A stretch of 13,698 nucleotides of DNA from Candidatus Omnitrophota bacterium (GCA_030631915.1 DAOVKF010000024.1:1-13698); one strand, 5' to 3'; positions 1 through 6,596 are shown, numbered from the stretch's first letter. The notes: generated by a model from the letters alone, not told the origin. Numbers and translations: made by a program.

Positions 1-616
1 TAACTTTCTTTGCCTGCGCCTTTATCGATCCGTTTTCGATAAGCGCGTCCAAAAGATGTCTTCCCGGCGATAACCGCTCCTGCGGCAGATGCCTCTCCTT
101 TTTATGAAGGAAATGCCTCTTGAACACTATATCACGCTCGTCACAAAACAACCGTAAAAGAGAGCCGAATACTTTCCTGTTTTCGTGTTTGAAATCAAAA
201 ACAGAATATCTGTCCTCCTTATCGTATGGCCTGCTAACATAGACGATCTCACCCGCATCCGCATTGCTTTCCAGCAAGCGTGAAATAATGTAAGAATAGA
301 TTATAACGGTATCCACAAAATACTTGAGCCGCAGATAACAGGCCTTCGCGAGCGGGATATCGTGTTCCCCGCAGAACAGGATGTGCTCTTTCAGAAATCC
401 GTCAAACCCGCGAAACCATTCAAGCTGTTCGTGAAAATACGCCTCTTGCCCCATCCGCAACGCCTTTTCGTCATAGAGGTCTTCGGCGATCCTGTAATCA
501 ACGCCCCTTTTCTGCAACCTGTATGATACTCCCGGGTCCAGGGAGATGACCTCACTTTCTCCTGTTTCCAGGGGAAATGAAAAATCGTAATCTTCCAGCA
601 AAAAAACGCGTCTCAT
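1..616 (-). CDS. Unrecognised protein, N-terminal about 205 residues (partial at left edge); possible surface-carbohydrate transferase
   Basis: Reading leftward from an ATG at 614-616, the frame stays open to the window edge, so the C-terminus is missing. The protein begins MRRVFLLEDYDFSFPLE and continues with a soluble alpha/beta-looking region containing EDLYDEKAL, a Tyr/Leu-rich helix (YLRLKYFVDTVIIYSYI, near residues 94-110) and a basic stretch. No signal peptide or clear transmembrane segment is seen. It starts 8 bp after the pseI stop codon, so it is very likely co-transcribed with the pse genes. No strong Shine-Dalgarno sequence precedes it, and coupling to pseI translation is plausible. 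I do not recognise a named family. The hydrophobic strand, acidic loop and helical organisation would fit the N-terminal half of a GT-B-type glycosyltransferase, and position after pseI would suit a nonulosonic acid transferase. Both points are inference. The reading frame is well supported; the function is not. Confidence 0.75.
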   Translation of the reverse strand, partial: MRRVFLLEDYDFSFPLETGESEVISLDPGVSYRLQKRGVDYRIAEDLYDEKALRMGQEAYFHEQLEWFRGFDGFLKEHILFCGEHDIPLAKACYLRLKYFVDTVIIYSYIISRLLESNADAGEIVYVSRPYDKEDRYSVFDFKHENRKVFGSLLRLFCDERDIVFKRHFLHKKERHLPQERLSPGRHLLDALIENGSIKAQAKKV

Positions 617-624
617 GCTTATGA

Positions 625-1686
625 TCAGGCCTTTTTCGCGGCCAGGACATCCCGGTCCAAAGGAGTCCCTCTCCTTATGCTTCTTGCCGCCTTACTGCCC
701 AGGACAGCATTGATATACTTGGGTTCAAGGCCGTAGGCCGGCCTTATGGACCTTACGTTCTCCTCCGTAAAGGTCTCACCTTTCTTTATATCCTTTACGG
801 CGAACAGGGAACGCCTGAAAACCCTGCTTTTTTTCTCATCGCGCGTCAGGCCGTAACGAATATCCCCCAGGGCTTTCTCCGCTACCCGTATGTCGCTTAC
901 AAGTTTCTTGAACTCCTGCGGCTCCATGGAAAAAAAACTGTCAGGTGTCCTGAGCTTCCTCGAAAGGGTGAAATGCTTTTCCACGACCGTGGCCCCTAAC
1001 GCCACTGCCGCGACCGAGACCCCGGTCCCAGGCGTATGGTCCGATATCCCGACCGGGACCTTAAACCTGCTACGCATGTCCGGAATGGTCCTCAGGTTCA
1101 TCTCTTCCGGTCTCGCGGGATAACTGCTTACGCATCTCAAAAGTATTATTTCAGCCGCGCCGGCTTTTTTCGCTGTCTGGACCGCTTCTTTTATTTCGCC
1201 GATACTCGCCATCCCCGTTGAAAGGACAAGCGGCTTCTTCGTCCCGGCCGCGTATTGTATCAAGGGCAGATCAACGAGTTCAAAAGAAGCGATCTTATGG
1301 AACGGCACATCCAGCTCTTCCAGAACGTCAACAGCGGTCCGGTCAAAAGCAGTGGCAAAAAACGTGATACCGGTATCATCCGCCGCCTTTTTCAGCTTCT
1401 TTAACCATGCCCAGGGTGTATAAGCTTTTTGATACAACTGATACAGGGTCTGCCCGCCCCATTCAGGATGTCTTATCCTGAAATATCTGTTATCAGCGTC
1501 TATGGTCAATGTATCCGGAGTATAGGCCTGGAATTTTACGGCATCCGCCCCGCATTCCTTTGCCTTTTTAACCATGGCGACGGCTCTGTTAAAATTCCGG
1601 CCGTGGTTGGCGGAGACCTCCGCGACTATAAAACAATGTCCTGAAATATCGAAAAATTTACCCGTGCTGCCTCTGGCTGCTTTCAT
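625..1686 (-). CDS. pseI: Pseudaminic acid synthase PseI (NeuB family, with C-terminal SAF domain)
   Basis: This enzyme condenses phosphoenolpyruvate with the 6-deoxy-AltdiNAc-type sugar released by PseG, giving the nine-carbon pseudaminic acid in the cytoplasm. The 353-residue length is normal for the NeuB family. Visible motifs are EVSANHG (23-29), KFQAYTPDT (51-59), LSTGMAS (155-161), GISDHTPG with His217, and EKHFT with His238; the two His are the expected metal ligands. Residues from about 283 to the end form the SAF (antifreeze-like) domain, beginning near RVFRRSLFAVKDIKKGE. The segment HPEWGGQTLYQLYQKAYTPW (73-92) resembles PseI more than sialic acid (NeuB) or legionaminic acid (LegI) synthases. 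The start codon overlaps the stop of the upstream formyltransferase gene by four bases (ATGA), indicating translational coupling. The subtype call rests on both this motif and the flanking pseB, pseC and pseG genes. Confidence 0.95.
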   Translation of the reverse strand: MKAARGSTGKFFDISGHCFIVAEVSANHGRNFNRAVAMVKKAKECGADAVKFQAYTPDTLTIDADNRYFRIRHPEWGGQTLYQLYQKAYTPWAWLKKLKKAADDTGITFFATAFDRTAVDVLEELDVPFHKIASFELVDLPLIQYAAGTKKPLVLSTGMASIGEIKEAVQTAKKAGAAEIILLRCVSSYPARPEEMNLRTIPDMRSRFKVPVGISDHTPGTGVSVAAVALGATVVEKHFTLSRKLRTPDSFFSMEPQEFKKLVSDIRVAEKALGDIRYGLTRDEKKSRVFRRSLFAVKDIKKGETFTEENVRSIRPAYGLEPKYINAVLGSKAARSIRRGTPLDRDVLAAKKA

Positions 1687-2204
1687 CGGATCATCTCCAG
1701 GACTTTTAAGATCACCGTCGAATAATGCGGATACAAGGCGTTATAAACCTCGACCACGCTGCCGGCGCCGCTTACATCCACATACTCCTCGACCAGCACT
1801 CTGCCATGATCGATCTTCTCTTCCATTATATGAGCGCCTACACTGGCATTATAATCCCCTTCATTCAGTGCCCTGCCCACAGGATCAGCCCCTTTATATC
1901 CGGAAAGATAAGGGTGAATATTAACTGCGCCGAGCCGGGGCATATCCAGGAGACGCGGCCTGACGATCTCCCTCCCGTGTACGCACAAAAGAAGATCCGA
2001 CCTTTCCAGATCTTTGACAAATCCCTCGTCCTCCACACTTTTATACATGGGTATATTGAATATGTTCAGGACCTTTGTCAGGTCTCCGGAGTAACTTACG
2101 GCTGATATCATACGGCCGCCCCAGGCAAGAACCGTCAGGGTGCCTATCATTCCCGCCTGTTTGCCGCCCATAAAACATATCTTCAGGTCACGCCTCGCGT
2201 TCAT
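1683..2204 (-). CDS. Formyltransferase-family protein in the PseH position (putative UDP-amino-sugar N-formyltransferase)
   Basis: A 173-residue single-domain protein of the formyl_trans_N type, the fold shared by methionyl-tRNA formyltransferase, GART and sugar N-formyltransferases that use N10-formyl-tetrahydrofolate. The catalytic triad of this fold is intact: Asn95 and His97 in VNIHPYLSGYKGADP, and Asp132 in KIDHGRVL. An N-terminal strand, KICFMGGKQAG, precedes it. It lacks the C-terminal domain of tRNA formyltransferases. The start is supported by AAGGAG at 2209-2214, four bases upstream. It overlaps pseG by 17 bp and pseI by 4 bp, so it belongs to the pse operon. By position it replaces PseH, the enzyme that acetylates the 4-amino group before PseG acts. 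I infer that it formylates that amine, which becomes N7 of the final sugar. A different amino sugar acceptor cannot be excluded. Confidence 0.85.
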   Translation of the reverse strand: MNARRDLKICFMGGKQAGMIGTLTVLAWGGRMISAVSYSGDLTKVLNIFNIPMYKSVEDEGFVKDLERSDLLLCVHGREIVRPRLLDMPRLGAVNIHPYLSGYKGADPVGRALNEGDYNASVGAHIMEEKIDHGRVLVEEYVDVSGAGSVVEVYNALYPHYSTVILKVLEMIR

Positions 2205-3162
2205 CTGTCTCCTTCAAACGGTCAAACATGGTCTTCGCAATGGTCTTCGCGCCGTTCCCGCTTACCAGATTTTTCCCCGCCCTGCTTCGTTCGACCCTTT
2301 CACCATGATCAGCAAGCCGGGCGATGCTCCCCGACACCTTTGACGGCAGATCCGGGGCATTGAACCAGCCGGCATACTCTATGAACCCGCCTTCCTGTAA
2401 TCCTTTTAAATTGAACTTCTGGTTTTCGGCGAAACAGATGCCCACGGCCGGTACGCCGACGCGCGCGAGTTCATAAGTCGTCTGTCCTCCCGCCGATATA
2501 CAGAGATCCGCGGCCAGCATCATATCGAGCATTGTCCTGGTGCTGACCCTGCCTTTGCGCACATCTATCATATTAAAGTGGAAATTAAACTTCGGCCTTA
2601 GATACTCAACAATGTTCCTGAGAAGGCCGGAATTATCCATGCCGCCGAATGTCACCAGAACGTTCCTTATTTCTCTTTTGATCTCCTTCTCCGGTATATC
2701 CCAGAATTCCTTTCTCAGGATTATATACTCCTTTCCCAGAAAATAAACAGTACCGTCTCTACGCGGATAGTCCATCCTTTCCGCGAAAACAGACGGATTG
2801 ACCACCATGCCTTTGGGGTATTCCACGCGGTTATAATCATCGATCATCAGGACCCGCCCGCCGGTCGCGTCAGAAACGCTGTCATACAGGGGCTTTTCCG
2901 CCAGATAAGAATCGATTATCACCATATCGGATCTTTGCGCCGCTTCCGCGGTCCTGCTCTCTTTTTCGCGCCAGTCCAGAAATGACACGCTGTTTGCCTT
3001 TTCACCCTTTAAAAAACCCGCGGCGCCGGTATCCCCGTCAACGATAAATTTTATTTCCGCTGTCCCATCCCGCTCTTTGATCGCCTGCGAAAGGGCGACG
3101 CACCGCGAAAGATGGCCGAAACCGACGTCCTTACCGCCTTCCGTCAATATCAGCGTCTTCAT
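2188..3162 (-). CDS. pseG: UDP-sugar hydrolase PseG (GT-B fold)
   Basis: PseG hydrolyses the UDP-linked 2,4-diamino-2,4,6-trideoxy-altrose derivative between C1 and the anomeric oxygen, freeing the sugar for PseI. The 324-residue length fits the family. The N-terminal signature GFGHLSR (14-20) puts the catalytic His at residue 17, the position known in the Campylobacter enzyme. The two Rossmann-like GT-B halves are visible: IIDSY and MIDDYNR (about 82-112) in the first, then VLVTFGGMD (168-176) and ISAGGQTTYELA (222-233) in the nucleotide-binding second half, with ENQ at 246-248. The start overlaps the cytidylyltransferase stop by four bases (ATGA). If the next gene is a formyltransferase, PseG here would have to accept an N-formyl substrate. 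Confidence 0.93.
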   Translation of the reverse strand: MKTLILTEGGKDVGFGHLSRCVALSQAIKERDGTAEIKFIVDGDTGAAGFLKGEKANSVSFLDWREKESRTAEAAQRSDMVIIDSYLAEKPLYDSVSDATGGRVLMIDDYNRVEYPKGMVVNPSVFAERMDYPRRDGTVYFLGKEYIILRKEFWDIPEKEIKREIRNVLVTFGGMDNSGLLRNIVEYLRPKFNFHFNMIDVRKGRVSTRTMLDMMLAADLCISAGGQTTYELARVGVPAVGICFAENQKFNLKGLQEGGFIEYAGWFNAPDLPSKVSGSIARLADHGERVERSRAGKNLVSGNGAKTIAKTMFDRLKETDEREA

Positions 3163-3914
3163 TCGCGGACCGCCTTCTGTGCCACGTGTTTGTTCACGTC
3201 CGCGAGAGCGGGTTCTTCTCTTAATATCCCGAGGACATCCTGCATCAGAAAAACCTGCCCCCGCGTGTATAACCTTTTGTATATCTCCCTTACAAACGTC
3301 AGGTCAGGTCCTTCATCCACGGTCCACCGGAGATGCGACAGGTCGCTGTCATTCTCCACGCTGTACACCTTGAGTCTGTCGGGATGTTCGTAGATATAGG
3401 CGGTGACATGTTCCCTCTCGTAATCTTTTCGCGCTTCTTTCCATGCCCGTTCAAGCGCGGAAAAAGAAAACACCTCGGTGTCCAGCCCCCTTGGATAAGT
3501 GCGTTTTAACGTGTTGCTCGCGGCCTCAAAAACGCTTTCGTTCTTCAGATACCCGGAAATGACCTTATCCGACACCTGTGGATCGATCAGCGGACAGTCA
3601 GCCGTGATCCGCACGACCACATCCGCCCGCGAGACAATAGAAGCGCGGTAATACCTGTCCAGAACATCTTCCTCACTGCCTCTGTAAAAGTCTATGCCGT
3701 GTCCAACGCAAAACCGTTCAATGTCATCATCTTTTTTATCGGAACTTGTCGCCACCACAATATTATCTATCGATCCGCAGTATCCGAGACGGTTCACGAC
3801 ATGCCAGAGCATGGGATGCCCTTCGATATCCATCAGCGCCTTGCCGGGAAGCCTTGTTGACCCCATGCGCGCCTGTACGACGGCAACGACCTTTTCCGTG
3901 TCCGCTTTATCCAT
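3159..3914 (-). CDS. pseF: CMP-pseudaminic acid cytidylyltransferase, SpsF/PseF type
   Basis: This enzyme should activate the finished nonulosonic acid with CTP to give the CMP-sugar donor. The 251-residue protein carries the nucleotide-binding motif QARMGSTRLPGKAL (14-27), RITADCPLIDP (102-112) with the metal-binding Asp at 106, and RWTVDEGPDL (197-205) with Asp200 as the likely second metal ligand. The sequence is typical of the SpsF branch (CTP_transf_3), which often stands in for PseF in pse clusters. Its ATG follows the pseC stop after one base and its stop overlaps pseG. The family assignment is firm. The sugar specificity is inferred from the neighbours, because SpsF proteins by themselves are not diagnostic. 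Confidence 0.9.
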   Translation of the reverse strand: MDKADTEKVVAVVQARMGSTRLPGKALMDIEGHPMLWHVVNRLGYCGSIDNIVVATSSDKKDDDIERFCVGHGIDFYRGSEEDVLDRYYRASIVSRADVVVRITADCPLIDPQVSDKVISGYLKNESVFEAASNTLKRTYPRGLDTEVFSFSALERAWKEARKDYEREHVTAYIYEHPDRLKVYSVENDSDLSHLRWTVDEGPDLTFVREIYKRLYTRGQVFLMQDVLGILREEPALADVNKHVAQKAVRE

Positions 3915-3915
3915 C

Positions 3916-5100
3916 TTACCCCGCCTTTAAAAGGTCTTTTATACCTGTAACAACACTCCTGACATCGCTATCCTTCATCGCGGGATACATGGGTATGGAA
4001 ACCGCTCTTCCATAATAGGTGTCACTGTTTTTAAACTCAGCCCTGCGTCCCGTCATTTCCTTTCTGTAATAAGGCTGGCGGTATACAGGGATGTAATGCA
4101 CCTGGCATAATATCCCTTTTCTTTTCAGCGCGTTAAAAAAGTCTTTTCGGCAGAGATCGAACTTCCTGAAAAGTATCCTGAGCACGTACAGATGGTATAC
4201 GTGTTTCTTCCTCATGCCCCGGGAAGGGATACCCACACCATCTATCCCCTGGAACTCGTTATCGTAGATCCGGGCGATCTCACGCCTTTTCCCGATAAAA
4301 TCGTCGACTCTCTTCAACTGTGACAGTCCGAGCGCGCACTGGAAATCGGTTATCCTGTAATTAAATCCCAGATCCCGCATTTCATAATACCACTGTCCTT
4401 TTCCTGCCGTCTTTTTATCCTTATGGATACCGTGGTTCCTCAATGTTCTTAATTTTTCGTATAATTTCCTGTTATTCGTCGTGATTGCTCCGCCTTCTCC
4501 GGTCGTTATATGCTTTACCGGATGGAAACTGAAAGCCGTCATTGCCGAATGCCTGCAGCTGCCGACCTTGACCCATGGGCCCCTCTTTCCATCCACACGT
4601 CCACTTTCCGGACGATACTCCGCGCCCAGCGCATGGCAGCCGTCCTCTATCACCATCAACCCGTTCCTGCGGGCTATCTTCGCAAGCTCCGGCATGTCGC
4701 ACGGCAGGCCGGCGAAATGCACGGGCAGGACAGCCTTTGTCCTCTTTGTGATCTTTTTCTTTACCTCTTCCGGATCAATATTGATAGTCTCATGGTCTAT
4801 GTCCGCGAATACCGGCTTCGCGCCCGCGTACAGGATGGAATTTGCGGTAGCCAGGAATGTTATGGGCGAGGTAATGGCCTCGTCACCTTTTTTCAGGCCC
4901 GCGGCAAGACAGGCCAGGTGAAGCGCCGCGGTCCCGCTGGAGACGGCCACAGCGTATTTAGCCCCGCAGTAACCGGCAAGGGCCTCTTCAAACTCAGCGA
5001 CCTTCGAGCCCTGAGTTATCCAGTCTGATCCCAGGACATCGACCACAGCCTTGATATCGTCTTTGTCAATATGCTGCCGCCCGTAGGGTATGTTAGTCAT
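3916..5100 (-). CDS. pseC: PLP-dependent aminotransferase PseC (UDP-4-keto-6-deoxy-AltNAc 4-aminotransferase)
   Basis: PseC transaminates the PseB product at C4 to give UDP-4-amino-4,6-dideoxy-AltNAc. It belongs to the DegT/DnrJ/EryC1 aminotransferase family, and its 394 residues are the usual size. Motifs include IPYGRQHIDKDDI at the N-terminus, SSGTAALHLA (54-63), SPITFLATANS (78-88), IEDGCHALGAEY with Asp153 contacting the PLP pyridine nitrogen, and SFHPVKHITTGEGG with the Schiff-base Lys196. The reading frame is open for 204 bases upstream, but the homologous sequence begins at MTNIPYGRQ. The ATG at 5098-5100 is preceded by a GGAAG ribosome-binding site and overlaps the end of pseB by eight bases, so I place the start there. 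It is followed after one base by pseF. Confidence 0.95.
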   Translation of the reverse strand: MTNIPYGRQHIDKDDIKAVVDVLGSDWITQGSKVAEFEEALAGYCGAKYAVAVSSGTAALHLACLAAGLKKGDEAITSPITFLATANSILYAGAKPVFADIDHETINIDPEEVKKKITKRTKAVLPVHFAGLPCDMPELAKIARRNGLMVIEDGCHALGAEYRPESGRVDGKRGPWVKVGSCRHSAMTAFSFHPVKHITTGEGGAITTNNRKLYEKLRTLRNHGIHKDKKTAGKGQWYYEMRDLGFNYRITDFQCALGLSQLKRVDDFIGKRREIARIYDNEFQGIDGVGIPSRGMRKKHVYHLYVLRILFRKFDLCRKDFFNALKRKGILCQVHYIPVYRQPYYRKEMTGRRAEFKNSDTYYGRAVSIPMYPAMKDSDVRSVVTGIKDLLKAG

Positions 5101-6073
5101 ATGCCATCTTCCGCAGCTCTTCCGGCGAGAGCCACTGCGTGTTATTGTCGCTCCTGTATCCTTCAAAAGCGGGATCAAGCGGTTTCCCGCCGTCCTTTTT
5201 GCCTTCATGATCGACAACATAGGGATAGGTGATAAATCTGTCCTCATACTCATATGTATGGATGCCGTCATCTCCGGGCACCAGGGTCTCGTGCAGTTTT
5301 TCACCCGCCCTTATCCCGGTTATTTCCTGTTCGCAATCCGGGCATATGGCTTCAGCCAGGTCAGTCACCTTCATGCTCGATATTTTCGGGATAAATATCT
5401 CCCCGCCGTTCATATCGTTTATACACTGAAGAACAAAATTAACTCCCTCGTCCAGTGTTATCCAGAACCGTGTCATCCGTTTATCGGTTATGGGCACAAC
5501 GCCTTTTCCCCTGCATTCTTTAAAGAACGGAACAACGCTTCCGCGGGAGCCGAATACATTGCCGTACCTGACAACGCTGAACTTCGCGCCCCGGGGCGAA
5601 TAATTATTAGCCGCTATGAACATCTTTTCAGCGCATAATTTGGTCGCGCCGTACAGGTTTATGGGATTCGCCGCCTTATCCGTACTCAGCGCGATCACTT
5701 TTTCAACGCCGTTGTCGATGGCGGTATTTATGACGTTCTGAGCGCCGATGACATTTGTCCTGACAGCCTCAAAAGGGTTGTACTCAGCGGCCGGCACTAT
5801 CTTCAAAGCAGCGGCATGGATGACAATATCAACATTATGGAACGCCCTGTGAAGGCGGCCGGGATCCCGTACGTCTCCGATGAAATACCTGATATTCTTA
5901 TATTCCGCTGTGCTGAACACGTTGCTCATTTCGTATTGTTTCATCTCGTCGCGGCTGAAGATGATCAGCTTCTTAGGCGCATATTCTTTCAATACGATCT
6001 CGGTGAATCTTTTCCCGAAGGAACCCGTGCCCCCGGTAATAAGAACTGTCTTGTCTCTGAAAATATCTTTCAT
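5093..6073 (-). CDS. pseB: UDP-GlcNAc 4,6-dehydratase (5-inverting) PseB
   Basis: First enzyme of pseudaminic acid synthesis: it dehydrates UDP-GlcNAc and inverts C5 to give UDP-2-acetamido-2,6-dideoxy-L-arabino-hexos-4-ulose, using bound NADP. It is a 326-residue SDR-fold protein. The dinucleotide-binding motif is GGTGSFG (14-20), followed by FSRDEMKQYEM (39-49), GDVRD (66-70), HAAALKIVP (86-94), STDKAANP with Asp132 and Lys133, and Tyr141-x3-Lys145. These catalytic positions coincide with those known for FlaA1/PseB. The C-terminus ends at the overlap with pseC. A strong ribosome-binding site (GGAGGAGAG, 6074-6082) directly precedes the ATG, the best in this cluster. The gene starts 65 bp after the HTH gene and is probably in the same transcript. 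Confidence 0.97.
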   Translation of the reverse strand: MKDIFRDKTVLITGGTGSFGKRFTEIVLKEYAPKKLIIFSRDEMKQYEMSNVFSTAEYKNIRYFIGDVRDPGRLHRAFHNVDIVIHAAALKIVPAAEYNPFEAVRTNVIGAQNVINTAIDNGVEKVIALSTDKAANPINLYGATKLCAEKMFIAANNYSPRGAKFSVVRYGNVFGSRGSVVPFFKECRGKGVVPITDKRMTRFWITLDEGVNFVLQCINDMNGGEIFIPKISSMKVTDLAEAICPDCEQEITGIRAGEKLHETLVPGDDGIHTYEYEDRFITYPYVVDHEGKKDGGKPLDPAFEGYRSDNNTQWLSPEELRKMAYD

Positions 6074-6110
6074 CTCTCCTCCGTCATATTAAACGCGGAT
6101 CAAACGGGTT

Positions 6111-6152
6111 ATCCGTGTTCATCCGCGTAAGATCCGTGTCAGTCCGTGTTTA
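6111..6152 (-). repeat. Degenerate tandem 10-11 bp repeat (ACACGGAT type) between the HTH gene and pseB
   Basis: On the minus strand four units follow each other: ACACGGACTG, ACACGGATCTT, ACGCGGATGA and ACACGGATAA. The first of these lies inside the HTH gene and supplies its last codons and TGA stop. An opposed ATCCGCG copy lies slightly further on, at about 6094-6100. Simple ACACGGAT/ATCCGTGT runs are something I recall from intergenic regions of various environmental bacteria, but I cannot check that here. A protein-binding array or a remnant of a mobile or REP-like element are both possible. Confidence 0.6.
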
Positions 6153-6390
6153 ACTCCTCGACCCCTTCATGCACCCAGTTGCGGGCCTTATTGTAGGCCT
6201 TACCTACCTTATCTTCCAACTGTGGTGAAACAATGCGCAATAGTTCCTTCCCCATGATCCTGTACTGTTTTCCCACTTTTGCGGACCTTATAATGCCTTT
6301 TTTTATAAGTCTCATCATTGTGCTCTGGCTCACTTTGAGGATCTGTTGACATTCTTCTCTTGTATAAACAGCGTTTTCTTTGATTTCCAT
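6139..6390 (-). CDS. Small excisionase/MerR-type helix-turn-helix protein, probable regulator of the pse operon
   Basis: An 83-residue protein with one recognisable domain: residues 9-52 (YTREECQQILKVSQSTMMRL followed by IKKGIIRSAKVGKQYRIMGKE) match the HTH_17/excisionase pattern, with a DNA-binding helix pair and a basic wing (GKQYRI). The remaining 30 residues are charged and helical. The ATG at 6388-6390 has a strong AAAAAAGGAG ribosome-binding site. It is the first gene after the promoter and structured leader at 6391-6596, and is followed by pseB after 65 bp. No integrase is nearby, so a transcription-factor role is more likely than recombination directionality. Which genes it controls is unknown; autoregulation of the pse operon is a reasonable guess. 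Its 3' end is built from the short tandem repeat at 6111-6152. Confidence 0.85.
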   Translation of the reverse strand: MEIKENAVYTREECQQILKVSQSTMMRLIKKGIIRSAKVGKQYRIMGKELLRIVSPQLEDKVGKAYNKARNWVHEGVEELNTD

Positions 6391-6562
6391 ATAGACTCCT
6401 TTTTTGTAGCTCTACTCAGGTATCCCCTTACCGAAGTAACGATTGCCAGCCACATTCCTACCAGGGCCCCTCCGCCCGGTGTGGATCCTCCCTGTACGGA
6501 ACATGGCAGGCAATCGTTCGCCACGCCTCTACCAGGACCCTTTTGCCTGGTGCAGCTACTCC
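6391..6562 (-). ncRNA. Candidate structured 5' leader RNA (cis-regulatory, class unknown) of the HTH-pse operon
   Basis: From the predicted transcription start near 6562 to the HTH start codon there are about 170 nt without a convincing ORF but with extensive complementarity. P1 closes the domain: GUAGCU (6554-6559) with AGCUAC (6406-6411). P2 is a hairpin, ACCAGG/CCUGGU (6546-6551 with 6531-6536) with a nine-base loop. P3 is a long imperfect stem: AACGAUUGCC (6509-6518) with GGCAAUCGUU (6438-6447), a U-U mismatch, GCCA/UGGC, then UGUUCC/GGAAUG. P4 inside it repeats the P2 hairpin (6475-6480 with 6460-6465). A UUCG tetraloop hairpin, UUAC-UUCG-GUAA (6428-6439), competes with the base of P3. 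P1 ends immediately before the HTH ribosome-binding site. I do not recognise it as a known riboswitch. The pairings are direct observations; a regulatory role is inference. Confidence 0.6.
6458..6552 (-). repeat. Two copies of a 24-bp hairpin-forming direct repeat within the leader
   Basis: On the plus strand, 6458-6481 and 6529-6552 agree at 19 of 24 positions (both start CTACCAGG and end GGTG). Each copy folds into a six-pair hairpin with a nine-base loop containing GGG on the minus (RNA) strand. Two of the differences sit inside the stem and still allow pairing through a G-U wobble, which suggests that the structure is maintained. Confidence 0.6.
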
Positions 6563-6567
6563 TTGAA

Positions 6568-6596
6568 ATTTTAGCAATGTTTTCGCTGGATGTCAA
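6568..6596 (-). promoter_or_regulatory. Sigma70-type promoter for the HTH-pse operon
   Basis: On the minus strand TTGACA (6591-6596) and TAAAAT (6568-6573) are separated by 17 bases, an almost perfect sigma70 match. The start would fall near 6560-6562, right at the first bases of the structured leader. A second TGACATC (6619-6625) lies 30 bp upstream of the TGACATC that overlaps the -35 box (6589-6595), and this pair could be an operator. Confidence 0.75.

Noticed and set aside
5101..5304. N-terminal extension of the PseC reading frame by 68 residues
   Set aside because: It lies entirely inside pseB in another frame, has no homology-like character, and the ATG at 5100 has a ribosome-binding site and starts exactly at the family's conserved N-terminus.
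6469..6480. ops/JUMPstart-like GGCGGAGGGG on the minus strand in the leader (RfaH recruitment site)
   Set aside because: It shares only GGCGG and scattered bases with the ops element and lacks the defining TAG sequence.
6391..6562. Known riboswitch classes (TPP, cobalamin, SAM, c-di-GMP, Mn yybP-ykoY, ZTP, fluoride)
   Set aside because: I compared conserved core motifs from memory. GGAGUAGC at the 5' end recalls the Mn-sensing yybP-ykoY element, but the rest of that core is missing, and no other class fits. A covariance-model search is needed to be certain.
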